From NCBI RefSeq assembly GCF_014648555.1, contig NZ_BMRI01000052.1, positions 1 to 37,158 on the forward strand: DNA of 37,158 bases, in the 5' to 3' direction. The notes beneath the pieces were generated by a model. That model was given only the letters and a program-made list of their open reading frames with translations, ran no database searches and was not told where the DNA came from. The stretch comes from Kitasatospora griseola (GTDB lineage Bacteria > Actinomycetota > Actinomycetes > Streptomycetales > Streptomycetaceae). Positions 18,126 through 25,316 of the stretch are shown here, one piece after another. Position 1 is the first letter of the stretch. Every line of letters begins with the position of its first letter. The position numbers were made by a program, and so were the translations under genes.

Positions 18126-18155
18126 ATTACAGTTGCGTCACTCTGGCCCAGTCAA
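18126..18155 (-). promoter_or_regulatory. whiB promoter, proximal
   Basis: On the minus strand a -35 box TTGACT (18150-18155) and a -10 box TGTAAT (18126-18131) are 18 bases apart. The start point near 18119 would give a leader of about 70 bases. The spacer overlaps the BldD-like site. Confidence 0.65.
18138..18150. promoter_or_regulatory. Possible BldD-binding site in the whiB promoter
   Basis: The plus strand reads TCACTCTGGCCCA. Compared with the published BldD pattern TnACnC(A/T)GnGTnA it matches seven of nine fixed positions. It lies between the -35 and -10 boxes, where a repressor would block the polymerase. BldD is known to repress whiB during vegetative growth in Streptomyces. Confidence 0.5.
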
Positions 18156-18200
18156 GCCGAGCTCTGGTATTGGGCCAAGGATTCACTCCCCGGAACCAAG

Positions 18201-18230
18201 CCACTACGAATAGTGTACATATCCGGACAA
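18201..18230 (-). promoter_or_regulatory. whiB promoter, distal
   Basis: On the minus strand TTGTCC (18225-18230) and TAGTGG (18201-18206) are 18 bases apart. An inverted repeat, CACTA-TTCG-TAGTG (18202-18215), overlaps the -10 box and the downstream part of the spacer and may be an operator. Confidence 0.45.
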
Positions 18231-18412
18231 CCTGGACATCCCACCGGGTTCCTGACCTGCCGTCAGTCCGTCCGATCACACCCGGCCGCGCCGGTCCAGG
18301 GCGATCTCACGGCGTCTGTTCCCCATGATCTTCCCATCCAAACCTGAATGGGCGTTTATCACCCCATCCGGTGGTTCCAGGACGATGTGACCCGAATGTC
18401 CGACCTGGCTCC
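18231..18412. other. Intergenic stretch between whiB and the cysteine leader ORF
   Basis: No gene is supported here. A short inverted repeat, CCCAT and ATGGG around ten bases (18333-18352), and two copies of cccatcc (18333-18339 and 18363-18369) are visible and could be regulatory. A 21-codon ATG frame at 18325-18390 has no ribosome-binding site and no recognisable content. Confidence 0.4.
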
Positions 18413-18442
18413 TTGACACTGGAGGGTCGGTTGCGGTCTGCT
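18413..18442 (+). promoter_or_regulatory. Promoter of the cysteine leader ORF (leaderless start)
   Basis: A perfect -35 box TTGACA (18413-18418) is followed after 18 bases by TCTGCT (18437-18442), a weak -10 box. The ATG of the leader ORF begins seven bases later at 18450, where transcription should begin. The transcript would thus be leaderless. No Shine-Dalgarno sequence stands at a usable distance (GGAGG is about 27 bases away). Confidence 0.55.
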
Positions 18443-18449
18443 TGCCCGC

Positions 18450-18551
18450 ATGTCCGAGTTCCCGGCCCTCTTCTCCGACCGGCGCCGCCAGGCGCTCCTC
18501 GGCACTGCCGCGAACTCCTCGTGTTGTTGCCGCTGTCTCCGCTGTATCTAG
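18450..18551 (+). CDS. Polycysteine leader peptide (putative cysteine-responsive attenuator)
   Basis: A 33-codon ORF running ATG to TAG that ordinary gene finders would skip. It starts MSEFPALFSDRRRQ and ends SSCCCRCLRCI. Five of the last nine residues are cysteine (25, 26, 27, 29, 32), and four of the five codons are TGT, which is rare in so GC-rich a genome. It lies 120 bases ahead of a cysteine dioxygenase-family gene on the same strand. Leaderless polycysteine ORFs that sense cysteine by ribosome stalling are known in mycobacteria, so a similar role is likely. The Cys codons sit just after TCCTCG (18516-18521), which can pair with the ribosome-binding site of the next gene. Confidence 0.72.
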   Translation: MSEFPALFSDRRRQALLGTAANSSCCCRCLRCI

Positions 18552-18671
18552 GCGCCCGCGTCCCACCGCGCGCCGCCCCCGGAACAGAGGCCGACCGCGC
18601 GACAGTCCCCCTGAACGCTCTCGCGGATCCGGCTGATCCTTGCCCGCAGCCGAACCCGAGGACGTCACCCC

Positions 18672-19262
18672 GTGCGAATGCCCCGCCTCCGCAAGCGCAA
18701 CCGCGACCGCAAGCAGCTGCCCCTCCCCCGGCCCGCCGCGGCCCCGCGCTGGACGGACGGCCTGAGCGACGTGTCCATCGCGGGCGACCCGACGGCCTTC
18801 CCGCACCTGGCCCGCACCGACCTGCCCGGCCACCCCACCACCGTCGCCGGCTACGCCCGGCTGGTGCGGGAGATCGCCGCCGACCGCGCCCGCTGGGAGC
18901 CGCTGGTCCGCTACGACGCGCTGACCCGCTGGTACGCCCGGCTGGAGACCGGCCCCGGCTACGAGGTGTGGCTGCTCAGCTGGCTGCCCGGCCAGTCCAG
19001 CGGCTTCCACGACCACGGCCCCTCGGCGGGCGTGATGACGGTCCTTCAGGGCGAGCTCACCGAACGCGCGTTGACGGCCGACGGCGAGGGCTCGCGCGCC
19101 CTGGGCCCCGGCGGCGTACGGGTGTTCGCCACCGGCCACCTGCACGAGATGGTCAACGCCGCGCTGGAGCCCGCCGTCTCCGTCCACCTGTACACGCCCG
19201 GCCTGGTCGAGATGAACCAGTACCCGGCCGCCACTCGGCGGGACCGTCACCGGGTGCACTGA
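18672..19262 (+). CDS. Cysteine dioxygenase family protein
   Basis: A 196-residue cupin that probably oxidises cysteine, or a related thiol, to its sulfinic acid using iron(II). The start is the GTG at 18672, nine bases after GAGGA; an ATG at 18678 would be 15 bases away. The iron ligands are visible as FHDHGPSAGVMTVLQGELTE (His113, His115) and a later His in TGHLHEMVN (His158). A late tyrosine (HLYTPGL, Tyr174) could be the catalytic one. The N-terminal 25 residues are basic and disordered. The stop is only 20 bases from fbiA, so the three genes probably form one operon behind the polycysteine leader. Confidence 0.87.
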   Translation: MRMPRLRKRNRDRKQLPLPRPAAAPRWTDGLSDVSIAGDPTAFPHLARTDLPGHPTTVAGYARLVREIAADRARWEPLVRYDALTRWYARLETGPGYEVWLLSWLPGQSSGFHDHGPSAGVMTVLQGELTERALTADGEGSRALGPGGVRVFATGHLHEMVNAALEPAVSVHLYTPGLVEMNQYPAATRRDRHRVH

Positions 19263-19282
19263 CGCGCTGGCAGGATGAAGCC

Positions 19283-20254
19283 ATGCGAATCACTGCACTG
19301 GCGGGTGGAATCGGCGGGGCCAGGTTCCTGCGCGGACTGCGGGCGGCGGTCTCGCCCTCCGACGAGATCACCGTGATCGGGAACACCGGCGACGACATCC
19401 ACCTGTACGGGCTCAAGGTCTGCCCCGACCTGGACACCGTGATGTACACCCTCGGCGACGGCATCCACGAGGAGCAGGGCTGGGGCCGCCGCGACGAGAC
19501 CTGGTCGATCAAGGAGGAGATGAAGGCCTACGGCGTCGGCCCCGAGTGGTTCGGGCTCGGCGACCGGGACTTCGCCACCCACCTCGTCCGCACCCAGATG
19601 ATCGACGCCGGCTACCCGCTGTCCGCCGTCACCGAGGCGCTGTGCATCCGCTGGAAGCCGGGCGTGCGGCTGCTGCCGATGAGCGACGACCGGGTGGAGA
19701 CGCACGTCCGGATCACCGACGCGGACGGACCGCGGGTGGTGCACTTCCAGGAGTACTGGGTGCGGCTGCACGCCGCGGTCGACGCCGAGGCGATCATCCC
19801 GGTCGGCGCGGACGCCGCGAGGCCCGCGCCCGGCGTGCTGGAGGCCATCGGCGGGGCCGACCTCGTCCTGCTGCCGCCGTCGAACCCGGTGGTGTCGATC
19901 GGCAGCATCCTCGCCGTCCCCGGCATCCGGGAGGCGGTGGCCGGCGCGAGCGCCCCCGTGGTGGGCCTGTCCCCCATCGTCGGCGGCGCGCCCGTGCGCG
20001 GCATGGCCGACAAGGTGCTCGCCGCCATCGGCGTGGAGACCTCCGCCGCCGCCGTCGCCGAGCACTACGGCTCGCGCGCCTCCGGCGGGCTGCTGGACGG
20101 CTGGCTGGTCGACACCTCGGACGCCGCCGCCGTCGCCGCGGTGGAGGCCGCCGGGATCGCCTGCCGGGCCGTGCCGCTGCTGATGACCGACCTCGACGCC
20201 ACCGCCGAGATGGCCCGCGCCGCCCTGGAGTTGGCCGCCGAGGTCGCCAAGTGA
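19283..20254 (+). CDS. fbiA: 2-phospho-L-lactate/phosphoenolpyruvate transferase for F420 synthesis
   Basis: A 323-residue CofD/FbiA enzyme that joins Fo to an activated phospho-acid, giving (dehydro-)F420-0. It starts at the ATG at 19283 (MRITALAGGIGGARFLRGL) behind AGGA. The nucleotide loop LAGGIGGARF opens the protein. GNTGDDIHLYGLKVCPDLDTVMYTL and LSPIVGGAPVRGMADK are the family signatures, and PPSNPVVSIGSIL is the third. All look intact. The stop codon overlaps the GTG of fbiB (GTGA). F420 supports reductases used in secondary metabolism. Confidence 0.95.
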   Translation: MRITALAGGIGGARFLRGLRAAVSPSDEITVIGNTGDDIHLYGLKVCPDLDTVMYTLGDGIHEEQGWGRRDETWSIKEEMKAYGVGPEWFGLGDRDFATHLVRTQMIDAGYPLSAVTEALCIRWKPGVRLLPMSDDRVETHVRITDADGPRVVHFQEYWVRLHAAVDAEAIIPVGADAARPAPGVLEAIGGADLVLLPPSNPVVSIGSILAVPGIREAVAGASAPVVGLSPIVGGAPVRGMADKVLAAIGVETSAAAVAEHYGSRASGGLLDGWLVDTSDAAAVAAVEAAGIACRAVPLLMTDLDATAEMARAALELAAEVAK

Positions 20255-21552
20255 CCGCCGACGGGCTGCGGTTGCTCCCCGTCACCGGGCTGCCGGAGAT
20301 CGCTGCGGGCGACGACCTCGCCGAACTGATCGCCAAGGCCGGCGAGTTCGAGGACGGCGACATCCTGGTGGTCACCTCCAAGGTGGTCTCCAAGGCCGAG
20401 GGCCGGCTGGTGCACGCCGAGGACCGCGAAGCCGCGATCGACGCCGAGACCGTTCGGGTGGTCGCCCGGCGCGGCCGGGCCCGGATCGTCGAGAACCGCA
20501 ACGGCCTGGTGATGGCCGCCGCGGGCGTCGACGCGTCCAACACCGCCCCCGGCACCGTCCTGCTGCTGCCCGTCGACCCGGACGCGTCCGCGCGCCGCCT
20601 TCGGGCCCGGCTCCAGGAACTGACCGGCCGTCGGCTCGCCGTCCTGGTCACCGACACCTTCGGGCGGCCCTGGCGCAACGGGCTCACCGACGTGGCCATC
20701 GGCGCCGCCGGACTGTCGGCCCTGGAGGACCACCGCGGCCGGACCGACAGCCACGGCAACCAGCTGCACCTGACCGTCACCGCCACCGCCGACGAACTCG
20801 CCGCCGCCGCCGACCTGGTGAAGGGCAAGGCCACCGGCACACCCGTCGCCGTCGTCCGCGGGCTGCCCCACCTGGTCACCGCGCAGGACGGGGACGGGGC
20901 CGCGACGATGATCCGCCCCGCGGCCGAGGACATGTTCCGGCTGGGCACCTCGGAGGCGATCCGGGAGGCCGTCACGCTGCGGCGGACGGTCCGCAGCTTC
21001 ACCGACGAACCGGTGGACGGCGACGCGGTCCGCCGCGCCGTCGCCGCGGCGGTGACCGCCCCGGCCCCGCACCACACCACTCCGTGGCGGTTCGTGCTGC
21101 TCGAAACCGCGGAGAGCCGGACCCGGCTCCTGGACGCGATGCTCGGCGCCTGGCAGCGCGACCTGCGGGAGCTCGACGGCTGGCCCGAGGAGCGCATCGC
21201 ACGGCGCACCGCCCGTGGCGAAGTGCTGCGCGGCGCACCGTACTTGGTGATCCCCTGCCTGGTGATGGACGGGTCGCACGACTACCCCGACGAGCGGCGG
21301 GCCGGCGCGGAGCGGGAGATGTTCACGGTCGCGATCGGGGCCGCCGTCCAGAACCTGCTGGTCACCCTCACCGGCGAGGGGTACGGCTCCGCGTGGGTGT
21401 CCTCGACGATGTTCTGCCGCGAGACCGTCCGCGACGTCCTCGACCTCCCGCCGACCTGGGACCCGATGGGCGCGATCGCCGTGGGCCGCCCGGCGGACGC
21501 GCCGAAGGAGCGTCAGGCGCGGACGGCGGACGATTTTTTGACGGTCAGGTAG
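20251..21552 (+). CDS. fbiB: Coenzyme F420:L-glutamate ligase with FMN-binding domain
   Basis: A 433-residue two-domain FbiB. It starts at the GTG at 20251, overlapping the fbiA stop, with GAGG seven bases upstream. Residues about 5-245 are the CofE-type ligase, with DILVVTSKVVSKAEGRLV, VTDTFGRPWRNGLTDVAIG and GKATGTPVAVVRGL. Residues about 255-433 are a nitroreductase-like FMN domain (LRRTVRSFTDEPVD, TAPAPHHTTPWRFVLL, GYGSAWVSSTMF). In mycobacteria this domain reduces dehydro-F420-0 and the first part adds glutamates, giving the mature polyglutamylated cofactor. Everything needed seems present. Confidence 0.95.
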   Translation: MTADGLRLLPVTGLPEIAAGDDLAELIAKAGEFEDGDILVVTSKVVSKAEGRLVHAEDREAAIDAETVRVVARRGRARIVENRNGLVMAAAGVDASNTAPGTVLLLPVDPDASARRLRARLQELTGRRLAVLVTDTFGRPWRNGLTDVAIGAAGLSALEDHRGRTDSHGNQLHLTVTATADELAAAADLVKGKATGTPVAVVRGLPHLVTAQDGDGAATMIRPAAEDMFRLGTSEAIREAVTLRRTVRSFTDEPVDGDAVRRAVAAAVTAPAPHHTTPWRFVLLETAESRTRLLDAMLGAWQRDLRELDGWPEERIARRTARGEVLRGAPYLVIPCLVMDGSHDYPDERRAGAEREMFTVAIGAAVQNLLVTLTGEGYGSAWVSSTMFCRETVRDVLDLPPTWDPMGAIAVGRPADAPKERQARTADDFLTVR

Positions 21553-21561
21553 AGAGAACAT

Positions 21562-21654
21562 GGGAACGGCGGGGCGGAGTCAAGGACGGGGACCAGAAAC
21601 GGCGGAACGCAAAGCGCCCTGTTGACCCTCCGCAGACTTGGCCCCGCCGTTCCC
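21562..21654. terminator. Large hairpin between fbiB and the AlkA-like gene
   Basis: A 14-base perfect stem, gggaacggcggggc (21562-21575) with gccccgccgttccc (21641-21654), continues after a single mismatch with five more pairs (gagtc 21577-21581 and gactt 21635-21639, one being G-T). It surrounds a 53-base interior. Position between convergent genes points to a bidirectional terminator, but the interior is unusually long. Confidence 0.6.
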
Positions 21655-21692
21655 CGGGCCCCTTGATGCGCACCCCCGGCCCCTGAAAGGAC

Positions 21693-22607
21693 TCACCTGC
21701 TCCTGTGGTCGTTCGGGGTCAGCCGCGGCCCGTACTTCGGGGGGCGGGCGCCCGTGAGGGGGAGGATGCGGCAGAGGCGGTGGCGGTGGGGCCGGTAGGG
21801 CTCCAGGAGGGTGAGCATCTGGGCGTCGTCGCTGCGGGGGCGGCCGGCGAGGGCCCAGCCGACGATGTTGGGGAGGTGGAAGTCGCCGACCGAGACCGCG
21901 TCGGGGTCGCCGTTGCTGCGCTGCAGGGTTTCCGCGGCGGTCCAGGCGCCGATGCCGGGGACGGCGGTGAGGCGGGCGAAGGCGTCGGCGGAGGGCATGG
22001 CGGACGCGGCTTCGAGCTTCGCGGCGAGGCGGACGGCGCGTTGGACGGTGGCGGAGCGTTTGGGGTCGACGCCGGCCCGGTGCCAGGCCCAGCTGGGGAC
22101 GAGGGACCAGTCGCGGGCGGAGGGCGCGACCCGCATGCCGAGGTCGGCGGCGGGGCCGGGGGCGGGGGCGCCGTGGTCGCGGAGCAGGGTGCGCCAGGCG
22201 CGGTAGGCCTCGCCGGTGGTGACTTTCTGCTCCAGGATGGCAGGCACGAGGGATTCCAGGACCAGGCCGGTGCGGGTCAACCGGAGTCCGGGGCAGGCGC
22301 GTTGGGCGTCGCGGAGCGGCCCGGGCGGGAGGACGAGTCCGGCCGGGTCGTCCTCGGCGCCGAGCAGGGCGGGGAGCTGCCGGAGCAGCCAGTCCGCACC
22401 GGGACCCCACGCGGTGGCGGCCAGCTCGTCGCGGTCGGGCCGGATGCGCAGGGTGCCGGGGCCGTCGGGGGTGCGGGAGGCGCGCCAGACGGTGCCGTCG
22501 GGGTCGCGGCGGAAGGCGGGGTCGCCGGTGCCGCGTTGCAGCGGGTAGAGGGTGCGGCCGAGGTCGAGGGGGTAGCCGGGCCGCCACTGTCGGGTCAGCT
22601 CTGGCAT
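21693..22607 (-). CDS. DNA-3-methyladenine glycosylase family protein (AlkA-like, HhH-GPD)
   Basis: A 304-residue base-excision repair protein starting at the ATG at 22607 (MPELTRQWRPGYPLDLGRTL), with GAGGAA seven bases upstream. After an N-terminal domain of about 110 residues comes the helix bundle: LVPAILEQKVTTGEAYRAWR, then the helix-hairpin-helix LTAVPGIGAWTAAETLQRS, then the catalytic aspartate in DAVSVGDFHLPNIVGWAL. These are the HhH-GPD marks of enzymes that remove alkylated bases. No iron-sulfur cysteines follow. It faces fbiB across a large hairpin and diverges from the TIGR03089 gene. Confidence 0.88.
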   Translation of the reverse strand: MPELTRQWRPGYPLDLGRTLYPLQRGTGDPAFRRDPDGTVWRASRTPDGPGTLRIRPDRDELAATAWGPGADWLLRQLPALLGAEDDPAGLVLPPGPLRDAQRACPGLRLTRTGLVLESLVPAILEQKVTTGEAYRAWRTLLRDHGAPAPGPAADLGMRVAPSARDWSLVPSWAWHRAGVDPKRSATVQRAVRLAAKLEAASAMPSADAFARLTAVPGIGAWTAAETLQRSNGDPDAVSVGDFHLPNIVGWALAGRPRSDDAQMLTLLEPYRPHRHRLCRILPLTGARPPKYGPRLTPNDHRSR

Positions 22608-22710
22608 CGGGGTTCCTCGGGGGTGTGCGGGTGGCGGGCGCGTCTGCGAGGGTAACGCGGCGGAGCGGGTGGACGGGCGGGCACCCTCCCGTCGGGCCGG
22701 GCGCAGGACG

Positions 22711-22716
22711 TAGGCT
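22711..22716 (+). promoter_or_regulatory. -10 box of the TIGR03089 gene
   Basis: TAGGCT ends ten bases before the ATG at 22727, which places transcription start within a few bases of the start codon. No Shine-Dalgarno of normal spacing is evident, so the gene is probably nearly leaderless. No strong -35 is seen. Confidence 0.5.
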
Positions 22717-22726
22717 GGGGCGCACC

Positions 22727-23515
22727 ATGACTGCGCCTTTCGCTGCCGACGCCCGCACCCCCGCCGAGCTGCTGCAGGCCTACCTGCGCGCCGGGGCCGG
22801 TGCCGATCCGTCCCGCCCTCTGGTGACCTTCTACGACGACTCGACCGGGGAACGGGTGGAGTTGTCGGCGAAGACTTTCGACAACTGGGTGGCGAAGACG
22901 GCCAACCTGTTGCAGGACGAGCTGAACGCCTCGCCGGACGACCGGGCGGCGCTGCTGCTGCCGGCGCACTGGCAGAGTGCGGTGTGGCTGCTGGCGTGCT
23001 GGTCGGTGGGTGTGGTCGCGGTGCCGGCCGGTGAGCCGAAGGACGCGGATCTGGTGGTGTCGGGTCCGGACGGCCTGGCCGCGGCGCAGGAGTGCCCCGG
23101 GGAGCGGGTGGCGCTGGCGCTGCGTCCGCTGGGCGGCCGGTTCCCGCAGCGGCCGGACGGGTTCCTGGACTACGCGGCGGAGGTGCCCGGGCAGGGCGAC
23201 CGGTTCGCCCCGTACTCGCCGGTGGATCCGCAGGCGGTGGCGCTGGAGACCGCGGTGGACGGGCTGGCGTTGACGCTGACGGGCGAGCAGACGGTGGCGC
23301 TGGCCCGGGAGGGTGCGGCCCGGCTGGGTCTGGACAGCGGGAGCCGCGTGCTGTCGACGCTGTCCTTCGACGACTGGGCGGGGCTGGAGGCGGGTCTGCT
23401 GGCGCCGCTGGCGGCCGGGGCGTCGGTCGTGCTGTGCCGGAACTCCGGCGAGTTGACGGATCGTCAGTGGCAGCAGCGGATCGAATCCGAACGAGTGACA
23501 CTGCGTCTCGGCTGA
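22727..23515 (+). CDS. TIGR03089 family protein
   Basis: A 262-residue soluble protein starting at the ATG at 22727 (MTAPFAADARTPAELLQAYL). The N-terminal half resembles the start of an AMP-binding acyl-CoA ligase (TFYDDSTGERVELSAKTFDNWVAKTANLL, LLLPAHWQSAVWLLACWSVGVVAVP), but the ATP loop and C-terminal domain are missing. The actinobacterial TIGR03089 family has this reduced form as its normal length, so it is not a truncation here. No function is known. It precedes an LCP gene and ends in a hairpin terminator. Confidence 0.87.
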   Translation: MTAPFAADARTPAELLQAYLRAGAGADPSRPLVTFYDDSTGERVELSAKTFDNWVAKTANLLQDELNASPDDRAALLLPAHWQSAVWLLACWSVGVVAVPAGEPKDADLVVSGPDGLAAAQECPGERVALALRPLGGRFPQRPDGFLDYAAEVPGQGDRFAPYSPVDPQAVALETAVDGLALTLTGEQTVALAREGAARLGLDSGSRVLSTLSFDDWAGLEAGLLAPLAAGASVVLCRNSGELTDRQWQQRIESERVTLRLG

Positions 23516-23533
23516 GCGTTCAGGCCCTGTGCG

Positions 23534-23571
23534 GCGCGCTTCGCCCGGTCAACCGGCCGGGTGGGGCGCGC
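23534..23571 (+). terminator. Terminator of the TIGR03089 gene
   Basis: Arms 23534-23548 and 23557-23571 pair over 15 positions with two G-T pairs and one mismatch; the GC-only ends (gcgcgc, cccgg) are perfect. A T-rich run (cgttgtcgttt) follows, as expected for factor-independent termination on the plus strand. Confidence 0.65.
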
Positions 23572-23642
23572 CGTTGTCGTTTCCCGCCGCTCCGCCGGGT
23601 GACGGCGGCTCGTAGCCGGGCGGTTCGCCGATCGGGCTCGTC

Positions 23643-23648
23643 TAGGGT
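23643..23648 (+). promoter_or_regulatory. -10 box of the first LCP gene
   Basis: TAGGGT ends seven bases before the ATG at 23656, so the transcript should start at or next to the ATG. There is no Shine-Dalgarno sequence in between. The -35 region is not conserved. Confidence 0.6.
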
Positions 23649-23655
23649 GGCCCGG

Positions 23656-25311
23656 ATGAACAGCGGACACCGCTCGGACGACTCGGGGCAGCCGGACGCC
23701 GATCCGGCCGACCAGTGGGTGCTCGACCCGGAGACCGGCGAGTTCCGGCTCCGCCCGGACGCGGCCCGGCGGGCCTCCGAAGGCCGGGCCGGGGCGCCGC
23801 GGGCCGGAACAGCGCGGACCGAGGTACCGCGGGCCCGGCCGGCCGGACGGACGGGCGCCAGTGCGGCAGCGGGCGGACGGTCGGCGCGGCGGCGCGGCCG
23901 GGTGGTGCGCGGGCGGCGGCTGCTGACCTGGGCGGCGGGCGCGCTGGGCCTGGTGCTGGCGGCGGGCTGCGGCGGCGCGCTCTACGTGTACCGGCACCTG
24001 AACCGGAACATCTCCTCGGTGAACGTCCAGGTCGGCGACGAGTCGGAGCGGCCGCGGGCGGGCAACGCCGCGCTGAACCTGCTGGTGATCGGCACCGACA
24101 GCCGGGTCGGCCTGGGCCGGGACTACGGTGACGAGGGGTCGACCGGGCACGCGGACACCACGCTGCTGTTCCACATCTCCAAGGACCGCAGCAACGCCAC
24201 GGTGCTGTCGATCCCGCGCGACCTGATGGTGACCGTCCCGGACTGCCGGAGCGGGGAGAAGCGGATCCCCGGCTCGGCGCGGGCGATGTTCAACACCAGC
24301 CTGGGCCAGGACGGGCGGGACCCGGGCTGCACGTGGAAGACCGTGGAGAAGCTGACCGGCGTCCGGATCGACCACTTCATGATGGTCAACTTCGAGGCGG
24401 TGAAGTCACTCTCCACGGCGGTCGGCGGCGTCGAGGTGTGCGCGGCCACCGCCATCGACGACCCGTACTCGCACCTGCGGATGACCGCCGGACGGCACGT
24501 GGTGCAGGGCGAGGAGGCGCTGGCGTTCGTCCGGACCCGTCATGCGGTGGGCCTGGGCGGCGATCTGACCCGCATTCCGCTGCAGCAGCAGTTCATCAGC
24601 TCGATGATCCGGAAGATGAAGAGCAGCGACACCCTGACCAGCCCGGCCAAGCTGTGGAACCTGGCGGACGCCGCCACCAGGGCGCTGACCGTGGACAGCG
24701 CCATCGACGACGTCAACCGGCTGAAGGACCTGGCGCTCGACGTCTCCCGGGTGAACACCCGGAACATCACCTTCACCACCGTGCCGGTGCTGGACGACCC
24801 GACGGACAACAACCGGCTGGTCCTCAAGCCCGGCGACGCACAGCAGCTGTTCGCGATGATCGCCGCCGACCGTTCGCTGACCGAGACCGCTCCGCCGGCC
24901 TCCCCGACGCCGTCGGTCAGCGCCTCTGAGCCGCCGCCGATCGACGCCGAGGCGGTGCGGGTGACGGTCCGCAACGGCACCGGGACGCCCGGGCAGGCCG
25001 GGCGGGCGGTGTCGCTGCTGCGGGCGAAGGGTTTCGCGCTGGCCGTCACCGGCAGCAACGTGGAGGCCCGGACGACCGGTTCGGTGTCCTACCCGGCGGG
25101 CCAGGAGGACCGGGCGCAGGCGGTGGCCGCGGCGCTCGGCCTGCCCGCGACGGCGCTGCGGGCCGGCGGCCGGTCGGCGGGCGTGACGGTGGTGCTGGGC
25201 GCGGACTTCGTCGGGGCGGGCACGCCGTCGGCGTCGCCGACCGGGGCCCCGAAGGATCTCCAGCGGGTCCGCGCGGACGACACCAACGTGTGCGCGTCGA
25301 AGTTCAAATAG
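23656..25311 (+). CDS. LCP-family glycopolymer ligase with LytR C-terminal domain (first of three)
   Basis: A 551-residue type II membrane protein starting at the ATG at 23656. The cytoplasmic N-terminus (about 88 residues) is Arg/Ala-rich; one membrane span covers about 89-111. The LCP catalytic domain follows from about 140: NLLVIGTDSR, then ADTTLLFHISKD, the phosphate-binding SIPRDLMV, and the late ALAFVRTRHAV with GGDLTRIPLQQQF. A LytR_C domain (VRVTVRNGTGTPGQAGRAVSLLRAKGF) starts near 435. LCP proteins transfer polyprenyl-linked polymers to peptidoglycan outside the membrane. Its stop is five bases from the convergent acetyltransferase gene. Confidence 0.93.
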   Translation: MNSGHRSDDSGQPDADPADQWVLDPETGEFRLRPDAARRASEGRAGAPRAGTARTEVPRARPAGRTGASAAAGGRSARRRGRVVRGRRLLTWAAGALGLVLAAGCGGALYVYRHLNRNISSVNVQVGDESERPRAGNAALNLLVIGTDSRVGLGRDYGDEGSTGHADTTLLFHISKDRSNATVLSIPRDLMVTVPDCRSGEKRIPGSARAMFNTSLGQDGRDPGCTWKTVEKLTGVRIDHFMMVNFEAVKSLSTAVGGVEVCAATAIDDPYSHLRMTAGRHVVQGEEALAFVRTRHAVGLGGDLTRIPLQQQFISSMIRKMKSSDTLTSPAKLWNLADAATRALTVDSAIDDVNRLKDLALDVSRVNTRNITFTTVPVLDDPTDNNRLVLKPGDAQQLFAMIAADRSLTETAPPASPTPSVSASEPPPIDAEAVRVTVRNGTGTPGQAGRAVSLLRAKGFALAVTGSNVEARTTGSVSYPAGQEDRAQAVAAALGLPATALRAGGRSAGVTVVLGADFVGAGTPSASPTGAPKDLQRVRADDTNVCASKFK

Positions 25312-25316
25312 CCGGT

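Noticed and set aside
18325..18390. A 21-codon ATG frame between whiB and the cysteine leader
   Set aside because: No ribosome-binding site, no promoter and no biased residue content.
18442..18636. A 64-codon frame overlapping the polycysteine leader in another phase
   Set aside because: Arg/Pro/Ser-rich shadow without a ribosome-binding site; the leader ORF in the other phase has the better promoter spacing and informative content.
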